Source: Planctomycetota bacterium (GTDB lineage: Bacteria; Planctomycetota; UBA1135; UBA2386). Taken from it: a DNA stretch of 56,202 nucleotides. The position numbers were made by a program, and so were the translations under genes. This document shows, piece by piece, positions 8,715-16,222 of the stretch (its first letter is position 1; each line of letters opens with the position of its first letter). The stretch is from the NCBI GenBank assembly GCA_025459175.1, contig JALORC010000031.1:1-56202 (forward strand), written 5' to 3'. Below the pieces are notes generated by a model. It worked only from the letters and a program-made list of their open reading frames with translations, did no database searches and was not told the origin of the DNA.

Positions 8715-10007
8715 TCAGTGCGGCAGCGCGCCGGGGGCCGCTTCGCCGACCGCCTGCTTCGGCGGATGAAACATGACCGCGAGCGCCACCGCAGCGCCGA
8801 TCGCGACATACATCGGCAGCGAGAACAGGCCCGTCCAGTCGACCACCGCGCCGTTCGTGTAGGAGTCCTTGATCTGCGGGCACAGCGTGTTGGCCAGCAG
8901 CGCACCGCCGCCGAGGATCATCAGATTGAACAGCCCCTGCGCGCTGCTGCGGATGTCCTTCGGCAGGTAGGCGTCGACGAAGATGTAGACGGTGGCGAAG
9001 AAGAACGCGTAGCAGATGCCGTGCAGGACGTTCACGGTGACCACCAGCCACGGCTGTTCGGCCAGGTGCGCGAACACGAAGAAGCGCGCCGCGTGGCCGA
9101 GCACGCCGATCACCAGCGTCCAGCGCCAGCCGAGCGCCTTCAGCACCGAGCCGAGCACGAACATGGTCAGGATCTCGGCGACCTGGCCGATGCTCATAAC
9201 CGGCATGATCCAGTTCGACGGGATACCGACCGCGGCGCTGCCGAGGAATTCGCCGGTCCAGTTGAAGTAGCAGTTGTGCACGAAGCTGTCGGCGAACGCG
9301 ACCAGCCAAAGCACCAACACGAACGGGTGCAACAACAGGCCGAATGCGCGCGACCACGCGGTGCTCTCGGTCTGCCGCGGTGGCGTGTGCGGCAGGAACC
9401 GGGCGAACGCGGCGAGCAGCAGCGACGCGCCGCCGGCGATGATGTAGGTCCAGCGCGTCGCGGCCTTCGCCGCGTCGCCGGTGAGCGGGTGCTTCAACGC
9501 CTCGCCGATCCACGCGACCATGCCCCGCGGGGCGGCCGCGTCGACCGCCGCCCAGTCGACGAACACGAACGTGAACGGCCACGCCGCCAGGATCCAGCCG
9601 ATCGTGCCGCCCATGCGCACGATGCCGAACTCCTTCTGCGCGTCCTGCATGTGCGTGAACGCGATCGCGTTGGTGATCGAGATCGTCGGCACGTACAGCA
9701 AACAGTGCACATACATCAGGATCAGGAACGGCCAGAACGAGGTCGTGAAGCCGAGCCCCAGCAGCGCCGCCCCACCCACCAGGTGGCTGAAGCCGAGGAA
9801 CCGTTCGGCGGCGAAGCTGCGGTCGGCGAACTGGTTGCTGAAGAACATGCCGACGATCGCCGCGATCGGGAACGCGTTCAGGATCCACGACTGCTCGCCG
9901 GCGGTGAACCCGAGGCTCGGCAGGTAACCGAAGATCAGCGGCAGCCAGGCCCCCCAGATGAAGAACTGGAGGACCATCATCGCGAACAGCTTCCGGCGGT
10001 GGTTCAT
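8715..10007 (-). CDS. MFS transporter, nucleoside:H+ symporter-like
   Basis: The protein is 430 residues with about 12 hydrophobic segments. The N-terminus (KLFAMMVLQFFIWGAWLPL) and the motif MGGTIGWILAAWPF match the NupG/nucleoside:proton symporter branch of the major facilitator superfamily as I recall it. ATG at 10007 starts the first membrane helix properly; the 39 codons upstream in frame are Ala/Pro/Arg-rich and look non-coding. It is divergent from the THI5-like gene across about 137 nt. A nucleoside or a related small molecule is the likely substrate, by inference. Confidence 0.82.
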   Translation of the reverse strand: MNHRRKLFAMMVLQFFIWGAWLPLIFGYLPSLGFTAGEQSWILNAFPIAAIVGMFFSNQFADRSFAAERFLGFSHLVGGAALLGLGFTTSFWPFLILMYVHCLLYVPTISITNAIAFTHMQDAQKEFGIVRMGGTIGWILAAWPFTFVFVDWAAVDAAAPRGMVAWIGEALKHPLTGDAAKAATRWTYIIAGGASLLLAAFARFLPHTPPRQTESTAWSRAFGLLLHPFVLVLWLVAFADSFVHNCYFNWTGEFLGSAAVGIPSNWIMPVMSIGQVAEILTMFVLGSVLKALGWRWTLVIGVLGHAARFFVFAHLAEQPWLVVTVNVLHGICYAFFFATVYIFVDAYLPKDIRSSAQGLFNLMILGGGALLANTLCPQIKDSYTNGAVVDWTGLFSLPMYVAIGAAVALAVMFHPPKQAVGEAAPGALPH

Positions 10008-10144
10008 CGGCGTGCGGGCGGGGGACGAGGGGCGACCGGCGGCTGCCGGCCAGGGGCGCGCGGAGCGTAGGCAGCCGACTCGACCCGGGGAAGCGGCGGC
10101 GCAGAACGCTTGCGTTGCCGGCACCGCCCGGCGATGAGAGGCGC

Positions 10145-11044
10145 ATGACCCGCGTGCGTCTGTGCCTCGAGTGGTTCCTGAATCCCGACCACGTGCCGTT
10201 CCTGATCGGCCAGGAACTCGGCTGGTTCCAGCAGGCCGGCATCGAGCTCGAGCTGGTCGAACCGCGCGAACACGTCGATGCCGCCGATGCGCTGGCGCGC
10301 GGCGAGATCGATGTCGCGATCACCGAGCCGATCCATCTGGTGCAGGACCTGGCCCAGGACCGCGCCGTGCAGGGCTTCGCGCGTTTCCTGCACACCAACG
10401 GTGGCGTCATGTATCTGCGCGGCAAGGGCATCACCCGGCCGCGCGACATGGCGACCGCCCGCGTGCAGTATCCGGGTGCACCAGGCCCCGGCGGGCCGGC
10501 GATCGTGGCGACGATGGTCCAGAAGGACGGCGGCGCGTTCGCCCCCGAACGCCTGCAGCCGGTCAACAACGGCTTCTTCCACACCGATGCGCTGGCCGAG
10601 GGCAAGGCCGACGTCGCCACGCTGGTGTTCGCCAACTTCGAACTGGTCGAAGCCGCCCACCGCGGCCTCGATGCCGCGTTCTTCGCGCTGAAGGACTGGG
10701 GTGTGCCGGACTTCTGCCAGCTGATCCTGATGGCGCAGCCGATGCGGCTCGCCAACGATCGCGCGCTGTTCGAACGGCTGGTCGCGGTGCTGCGGCGCGG
10801 CATCGACTTCCTGAAGACGCAGCCCGACCAGGCGGCGGCGATCTACCAGCGGCGCGTGCCCGGCCCGGCCGGCGACACGCTCGGCCCGAAGCTGCTGGCG
10901 GCGACGCTGCCGTGCTTCACGCACGATCTCTCGATGGCGCGCGAGAACTACGACCTGCTCGCCGACTGGCTGTTGCGCAGCAAGCAGGTCGCGAAGCGCG
11001 TCGACGTGCGCACCGCATGGGACAACGCGCTGGCGCTGCGCTGA
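10145..11044 (+). CDS. THI5/NMT1-like protein without signal peptide
   Basis: The protein is about 299 residues. It opens with LCLEWFLNPDHVPFLIGQEL, the family start of ThiY/THI5 proteins that bind or make the thiamine pyrimidine HMP. No signal peptide or lipobox precedes the domain, unlike ordinary ABC substrate-binding ThiY. The cysteine motif CCCFC that I recall from yeast Thi5 HMP-P synthase is absent; the region reads VPDFCQLILM. So it is either a cytoplasmic binding protein or a divergent enzyme. GAGAGG lies 5 nt before ATG 10145, supporting this start over the in-frame codon at 10115. No ABC permease or ATPase gene is adjacent. Confidence 0.75.
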   Translation: MTRVRLCLEWFLNPDHVPFLIGQELGWFQQAGIELELVEPREHVDAADALARGEIDVAITEPIHLVQDLAQDRAVQGFARFLHTNGGVMYLRGKGITRPRDMATARVQYPGAPGPGGPAIVATMVQKDGGAFAPERLQPVNNGFFHTDALAEGKADVATLVFANFELVEAAHRGLDAAFFALKDWGVPDFCQLILMAQPMRLANDRALFERLVAVLRRGIDFLKTQPDQAAAIYQRRVPGPAGDTLGPKLLAATLPCFTHDLSMARENYDLLADWLLRSKQVAKRVDVRTAWDNALALR

Positions 11045-11051
11045 CCCGCCG

Positions 11052-11633
11052 ATGAGCTCCGGCGCCTGGTTCGCGATCCTGATCCTGGTCGTCAGCTGCG
11101 GTCTCGCGCTGTTCGTCACCACCACCCGCCACCGGGTGCGGCACCGGCAGGGCAAGGCGCTCGCGCTGCTCGGTGCGGGCGCACTGCTGGCGTGGTTCGC
11201 GTGGTGGGGCGATGCGCGGATCCGCCGCGAGACGCTGTTCGAGGTCGTGACCCAGGGTTCGCTCGGTGCCGCGGTCGGGGCCCCGGCCCCCGAACACCGG
11301 GTCGAGTTCACGGTGCTGCACCCGGGCGTCGAACACCGGCTGATCGTGTATCCCGAGTATCCGCCACCGACCACGCAGCGGCCGTCGTTCGTGGCCGAGG
11401 TCGCGGTGCGGCTGCTCGCCGGTGACGGCACGCCATTGGTCGACGGCGCCCACCAGCACGAGCCGCGCACCGGCAAACGCTACTGGGACGATGCGGTGTA
11501 TCCGTTCGTGCCGACCAGCACCGGGCGCCACACGCTGCTGCTGCGCCCGCTGACCATCGGCATCCCGGCGCTGCACGTGCGCATCGTCGATCCGAGCGGG
11601 GTGCCCGACGGCCGGCGCGCGGCTGGCTACTGA
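11052..11633 (+). CDS. Small membrane-anchored protein of unknown function
   Basis: The protein is 193 residues. One membrane helix spans residues 7-23 and a second spans about 38-52, leaving a C-terminal domain of about 140 residues that is rich in beta-prone sequence and contains several histidines (HPGVEH, HQHEP). It is 7 nt after the THI5-like gene, so probably co-transcribed. I do not recognise a family. The last 40 residues look like an Ig-like or carboxypeptidase-regulatory strand pattern, but this is weak. Confidence 0.7.
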   Translation: MSSGAWFAILILVVSCGLALFVTTTRHRVRHRQGKALALLGAGALLAWFAWWGDARIRRETLFEVVTQGSLGAAVGAPAPEHRVEFTVLHPGVEHRLIVYPEYPPPTTQRPSFVAEVAVRLLAGDGTPLVDGAHQHEPRTGKRYWDDAVYPFVPTSTGRHTLLLRPLTIGIPALHVRIVDPSGVPDGRRAAGY

Positions 11634-11662
11634 ACTCGTGGCTCCGTAGCCTCGCCGTTCCG

Positions 11663-12268
11663 ATGGGCCACCGCGATCCGCGCGTCGACGACTACATCCG
11701 CACGGCCGCGCCGTTCGCGCAGCCGATCCTGACCGAGCTGCGCGAACGCCTGCACCAGGCCTGCCCCGACCTGGTCGAGACCATCAAGTGGCGGATGCCG
11801 ACCTTCGAACACGGCGGCATCCTGGCCGGCATGGCGGCGTTCAAGAAGCACGTCTCGTTCGGCTTCTGGCAGGACCAGCAGCTGCGCGAACTGCCGGGGC
11901 TCGCGGCGATCCTCGAGGCCGCGGGGCGCACCGCGTCGGTCGACGAGCTGCCGTCGCGCCGCGCATTCGCGAAGGCGGTGCAGCGCGCGGTCGCGTTGCG
12001 GGCGGCGACCGCGTCGGCGCCGAAGCGCAAGGCAACGGGGAAGTCGCAGCCGGCGAAGGTCGCCATGCACCCGGAGTTCGAGCGCGCCCTCGCGGCCAGC
12101 AAGCGGGCGACGACTGCATTCAGCGCGTTCCCGCCGGGTGCCCAGCGCGAGTATCTCGAATGGATCGCCGAGGCGAAGCAGGACACCACGCGCGCGCGCC
12201 GCATCGATCAGGCCGTCGAGTGGATCGCCGAGGGCAAGCGGCGCCACTGGAAATACGAGAAGTGCTGA
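11663..12268 (+). CDS. DUF1801 plus YdeI/OmdA-type protein
   Basis: The protein is 201 residues. The N-terminal half (PFAQPILTELRERLHQACPD, then IKWRMPTFEHGG) matches the DUF1801/YdhG fold. The C-terminal half (FPPGAQREYLEWIAEAKQD, then RIDQAVEWIAEGKRRHWKY) matches the bacteriocin-protection YdeI/OmpD-associated segment. The two halves are joined by a Lys/Ala-rich linker. The biochemical role is not established; members are small cytoplasmic proteins. It ends 7 nt before the convergent repeat protein gene. Confidence 0.8.
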   Translation: MGHRDPRVDDYIRTAAPFAQPILTELRERLHQACPDLVETIKWRMPTFEHGGILAGMAAFKKHVSFGFWQDQQLRELPGLAAILEAAGRTASVDELPSRRAFAKAVQRAVALRAATASAPKRKATGKSQPAKVAMHPEFERALAASKRATTAFSAFPPGAQREYLEWIAEAKQDTTRARRIDQAVEWIAEGKRRHWKYEKC

Positions 12269-12275
12269 GCCGCGA

Positions 12276-14807
12276 TCAGAACGCGCCCACTACGAGCCGC
12301 AGCGCGGCGCTCGCCGCGACTGCGGCGATGCCACCCTGCGCGTCGAGCTCGAACGGCAGCCACTGTTGGTAGATCACGCTGCCGGCCAGCGCGGGCGAGT
12401 TCGGCAGGGGGAACACGTGCTCGCGACTGCCGGCCAGCGCCAACGCCAACTGCACCACATCGGGCGTCACCTGCAGCGTGCAGGTAGCCGCCGCCGGCAA
12501 TGCCGGTGCCAGCGGCAGGGACAGCGGGCTGACACCGCTGACCACCGCGGTGATCGCCGGCGCCGACCAACCGCTGCCGCGCGTGCGCAACGGCGAGCCC
12601 GTCCACGGCAGCGTGAGCGCCTGCAGCGTGATCGGGCCGGCCGGCCCTGCGCAGGCGCTGCCGACCTGGCTCACCGCGGCGGGGCACGTCGTCGACAGTT
12701 CCGCGAGAGAGACCGACACCTGGCCACCGGCGCGCGAGAAGTCGCCGCCGAGCACGAGGTTGCCCGAGCTCGACCAGGACATCGCGCGCACGGCGCCGGT
12801 GCTCGCCGTCGCGCCGACGGTGCCACCGCCGACGGCAGCCCAGCCGTTGCCGTTCCAGCGCGCGATGTTGTCGACCGGCGTGCCACCCGCACTCGCGAAC
12901 AGCCCACCGACGACCAGGTCGCCATTCGGCAACTCGGCGAGACTGGATGGCGGCGCGGACAGCCCGGATCCGAGCGTGGACCACGCCGCGCCGTTCCACC
13001 GGGCGAGGAACTGTGAGCCACCGATCGAGAAGATGCCGCCGACGACCACGTCGCCGTTGCGCATCGCTTGCAAAGTGCTGCCAGCCGGAACGAAACCGAT
13101 CCAAGGCTGGATCCCGGCGCCGAACGCGTGCCACGCGGCGCCGTCCCAGCGTGCGATGTTGTTGACCACGACCCCACCCGCCGTGAAGAACCGACCGGTC
13201 GCGATCAGATCACCGCCAGGCCGGACGGCCAGGGCCGTGACCCACGGGGACAGCTGTCCAGTGCCGAGGCCAGCGCCCAGCGCGGACCAGGTCGAACCGT
13301 TCCACCGCGCCAAACCAGCCGCCGGGCTGCCGAAGTCCCCGCCGGCGATCACGTCGCCATTCGGCATCACGACAACCGCGTAGACCAGGCCGTTGAGGCC
13401 GGGTCCGAGCGCCGACCAGGCAGTGCCGTTCCAGCGCGCGATGTTGTTGGCCAAGACCGCCCCGGCCCTCGAGAAGAGGCCACCGGCAATGCAACCACCA
13501 CCGGGCACCGCCGCCAGCGCCCGCACCTGGGAGTTGATGCCGGCGCCGAGCGGGGACCATGTGCCACCGCTGCGGCGCGCAATCGACTTCGCCGGCACGC
13601 CGGCGATGGTGTCGAACGCACCGCCGGCGACGAGGCTGCCGTCGTCGAGGTGCACCAACGCATCGACCGCCGCATTGGTGCCAACCGCCGTCGCTGCCCA
13701 CGTGCTGCCGTTCCAGATCGCCGCGTGGTTGGCGGACGTGCCATCGATCGACGTGAAGTTGCCGCCCACCGCGAGCGACCCGTTGCCCAGCCGTTGCAAG
13801 GCCGTTGGCGCACCTCGGGTCGGCCCAACCTGCGGCGACAGAGCCGACCACGCGGCCCCGTTCCAGCGCGCGATGCCTGGCACCGGTACGCCGCCGGCAT
13901 TGGTGAAGCTGCCGGCAGCGAGGAGGTCGCCGTTCGGCAGCGCCAACAGACACAACACCCATGCATTGACGCCGCTGCCGAGCGACGACCAGGCGGCGCC
14001 GTTCCAACGGGCCAGATACGGGCTGGTGACGCCCCCGGCACTGATGAAGTAACCGCCGAAGACCAGATCGCCGTTCGTCAACACGGCGGACGACACCACC
14101 GGCGCACTGCAGCCACCGAACGTCGACCAAGTGCTGCCGTTCCAGCGCGCGACGTAGCCAGCGGCAAGACCACCGGCGGCGGTGAAGTTGCCGCCAGCGA
14201 CCACGTCACCGTTCGGCATCACCACCAAGGTCCTAACTTCGTCGTTGACGCCGCTGCCGAGTGGCGACCACTGTGCCCCGTTCCAACGCGCGATGTTGTT
14301 GGCGGCAACTCCACTCACGTTGGTGAAGCGTCCGGCGGCGATGAGGTCCCCGTTCGCGAGGGCGGCGAAGGCGAACACCCCGCCGTTGGCGCCACCCGCG
14401 AACGGCAACCAGCTGCTGCCGTTCCAGCGCGCGAGTCCGGCGACCGGCACGCCACCGATGGTGGTGAAGTTGCCGCCGGCGATCAGGTCGCCGTTGGGCA
14501 ACGTGGCTAGTGCCGACACGGGCTGGTCGATGCCACCACCGAGCGGCGACCAGGCGCCACTCGTCGGATCCCAGCTGGCGACATGGGAGGTCGCGGTGCC
14601 ACCCGCCGTGACGAACTCGCCGCCGCAAATCAGCTGCGGTGGCAGCGGTCCGGGCCCATCGGGATCGCGTTCGACCATTGCCCGGACCGGTGCATCCAAT
14701 CCGGCCGCGCCCCCACCCGGCAACCAGACATTGCCACATTGCGCCGGCAACGCGCCGGCTGCCACCATGGCCAACGTGATCGCGATGCCCCACGGCGACT
14801 CGTGCAT
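12276..14807 (-). CDS. Secreted W-N-G repeat protein (paralogue A)
   Basis: The protein is 843 residues. The signal peptide ends at LPA|QC (about residue 22). Then come about 13 repeats of about 46 residues, each with a core like LARWNGSSW, a glycine-rich turn, a strand such as LPNGDLIAGGNF and an AGG turn. This resembles delta-60 or Kelch-like beta-propeller repeats. A C-terminal domain of about 130 residues (starting at CPAAVSQVGSACAG, ending LRLVVGAF) is shared with paralogue B. Start: ATG 14807 is preceded by AGGAGG at good spacing. Repeat-propeller proteins of this kind are usually surface or matrix proteins; the ligand is unknown. It lies downstream of the FG-GAP gene on the same strand, with a 73-nt gap. 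Confidence 0.88.
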   Translation of the reverse strand: MHESPWGIAITLAMVAAGALPAQCGNVWLPGGGAAGLDAPVRAMVERDPDGPGPLPPQLICGGEFVTAGGTATSHVASWDPTSGAWSPLGGGIDQPVSALATLPNGDLIAGGNFTTIGGVPVAGLARWNGSSWLPFAGGANGGVFAFAALANGDLIAAGRFTNVSGVAANNIARWNGAQWSPLGSGVNDEVRTLVVMPNGDVVAGGNFTAAGGLAAGYVARWNGSTWSTFGGCSAPVVSSAVLTNGDLVFGGYFISAGGVTSPYLARWNGAAWSSLGSGVNAWVLCLLALPNGDLLAAGSFTNAGGVPVPGIARWNGAAWSALSPQVGPTRGAPTALQRLGNGSLAVGGNFTSIDGTSANHAAIWNGSTWAATAVGTNAAVDALVHLDDGSLVAGGAFDTIAGVPAKSIARRSGGTWSPLGAGINSQVRALAAVPGGGCIAGGLFSRAGAVLANNIARWNGTAWSALGPGLNGLVYAVVVMPNGDVIAGGDFGSPAAGLARWNGSTWSALGAGLGTGQLSPWVTALAVRPGGDLIATGRFFTAGGVVVNNIARWDGAAWHAFGAGIQPWIGFVPAGSTLQAMRNGDVVVGGIFSIGGSQFLARWNGAAWSTLGSGLSAPPSSLAELPNGDLVVGGLFASAGGTPVDNIARWNGNGWAAVGGGTVGATASTGAVRAMSWSSSGNLVLGGDFSRAGGQVSVSLAELSTTCPAAVSQVGSACAGPAGPITLQALTLPWTGSPLRTRGSGWSAPAITAVVSGVSPLSLPLAPALPAAATCTLQVTPDVVQLALALAGSREHVFPLPNSPALAGSVIYQQWLPFELDAQGGIAAVAASAALRLVVGAF

Positions 14808-14880
14808 GCGGTCCTCCTTACCAGAACAGAGCCATTGCTGATCGCACAGCCGCGGCCGGCAGCCGAGCCCCGGCAACAGA

Positions 14881-16119
14881 TCAACGCCGCAGGTAGAGCC
14901 AGACGAAGCCGTGGGTGTGCACCTTCGTGCGCTCCAGCGGCTCCAGCTTCCCACGCAGCTCGGCGATCGACTTCCTGATCGCCGCCTTCCGGGCGGCATC
15001 CTGCGTCGTGCCGCTCCGGGCGTAGAGATCCTCCAACTCCTGCTCGAGGGCATCCTTCACCTTCTGCTCGGCCGCCGTCAGCGGTGTCAGGTGCGACTCC
15101 TGCCAGGTGACGTCGCCGAGGAGCAGGTCCTGCTTGCCGTCCTCGTTCCAGTCGGTGACGTGCACCTTCACCCGCATGCCCTGGCGGCTCGGCGCGGAGC
15201 CCTCCGGACCGCGTTCCGACTGGCCGTCGGCGACCAACACCGCGCCGCGCGCGTAGCGCGGCGCATCGGCCTTGCCCTGGTTGCGGTACCAGGTCACCCG
15301 GCCGCCTTCGCTGCCGACGACGAGATCGCGCACCCCGTCGCCGTCCCAGTCGGCATGGTGCGCGTTGCTGCCCGCGATTGCCTCGCCATCGACCGTCGTC
15401 AGGTCGCGGCGGCTCTTGGACCACTTCGGAACCGCTCGCGTGCCGCGGTTGGCGACGATCTGCACCGTGCCCGAACGGTTGCCGACGACCAGATCGAGGT
15501 CCCCATCGGCGTCCATGTCGACCAACTCGGGCGTCACCGAGTAGACGGTGTCGAACGGCATCATCAGCGTGGCGCCATCCTCGTCGACGAGCAGTTCCCG
15601 CGGCGCAAAGCCGGCGTCGGCCTGCCGACGGAACAGATAGAACTGACCCGTGTAGGAGCCAGTGACGATGTCGAGGCGGCCGTCGGCGTCGTAGTCCACG
15701 AACTGTGGACAGAAGGACAGACATCAAGTGATCGGGACCGTCGCGATGCCGCCGCCGGCCTGCAGGTACTCGAAACCGTCGAACCGCGGCGCCAGGTCGG
15801 TGCCGACGTTGCGGTAGATGCGCAGGCGGCCATTGACGAAACTGCCGGCGCGCTTCCAGCCGTCGGCGAGTGCTGCCGGCAGCTCGGCGACCGGGAACTC
15901 GCCGTCGCCGAACTCGCCGACCAGCAGGTCCTTCTTGCCGTCGCCGTCGAAATCGAGCACGTACGGCGACGCATGGCCTGTGGTGACGTCGATCGGTCGA
16001 TCGCCGGCGAGGATGCGCAGCGGCGGCTGCAGTGCCGTGGACTGTGCCGTCGCCAGCGCGACGAACGGGAAGCTGCCGAGCAGCGCCCCCAGGCAGAAGC
16101 GAAGCGAGGTCGTGAACAT
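14881..16119 (-). CDS. Secreted FG-GAP/VCBS protein with in-frame TGA (candidate selenoprotein)
   Basis: Read as one gene this gives 412 residues. The signal peptide ends at ATA|Q (about residue 25). About five calcium-loop FG-GAP/VCBS units follow: DFDGDGKKDLLVG, DYDADGRLDIVTG, DMDADGDLDLVVG, DWDGDGVRDLVVG and DWNEDGKQDLLLG. ATG 16119 has AAGGA upstream. A TGA at 15726-15724 falls at codon 132 in the same frame, between VPIT and CLSFCPQFVDYD, so both sides are one integrin-alpha-like propeller and neither half is a complete protein. Cys 133 directly follows and Cys 137 is close. A SECIS-like hairpin lies just after the TGA. Explanations: selenocysteine (U132), a nonsense mutation making a pseudogene, or a sequencing error (a single substitution would suffice). 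Related proteins, as I recall, have a Cys-Cys pair here; that is unverified. Confidence 0.7.
15694..15726 (-). promoter_or_regulatory. SECIS-like hairpin after in-frame TGA
   Basis: Counting the minus-strand TGA as 1-3, a perfect 6-bp stem GUCCAC (17-22) with GUGGAC (28-33) closes the loop AGUUC (23-27), with G at 24 and U at 25. Bacterial SECIS elements sit directly after the UGA inside the reading frame and present a G-U in the apical loop. In E. coli fdhF the key G and U are at about 23 and 24. The bulged U of the E. coli element is not seen here. Confidence 0.5.
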
Positions 16120-16222
16120 GGTCTTCCTTCGGGATCGGTCCGGGCTCGGAACCTGAGCTGCGCACTCTACCCACGGCTCGCCGCGCCGTGCCGCGAAGCC
16201 AGCGGAACGGCGCGGCTCCGGC

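Noticed and set aside
14881..15699. The 3' half of the FG-GAP gene as a separate gene starting GTG at 15699
   Set aside because: It would start inside an FG-GAP loop with no signal peptide or ribosome-binding site, and the preceding 24 nt in the same frame continue the family sequence.
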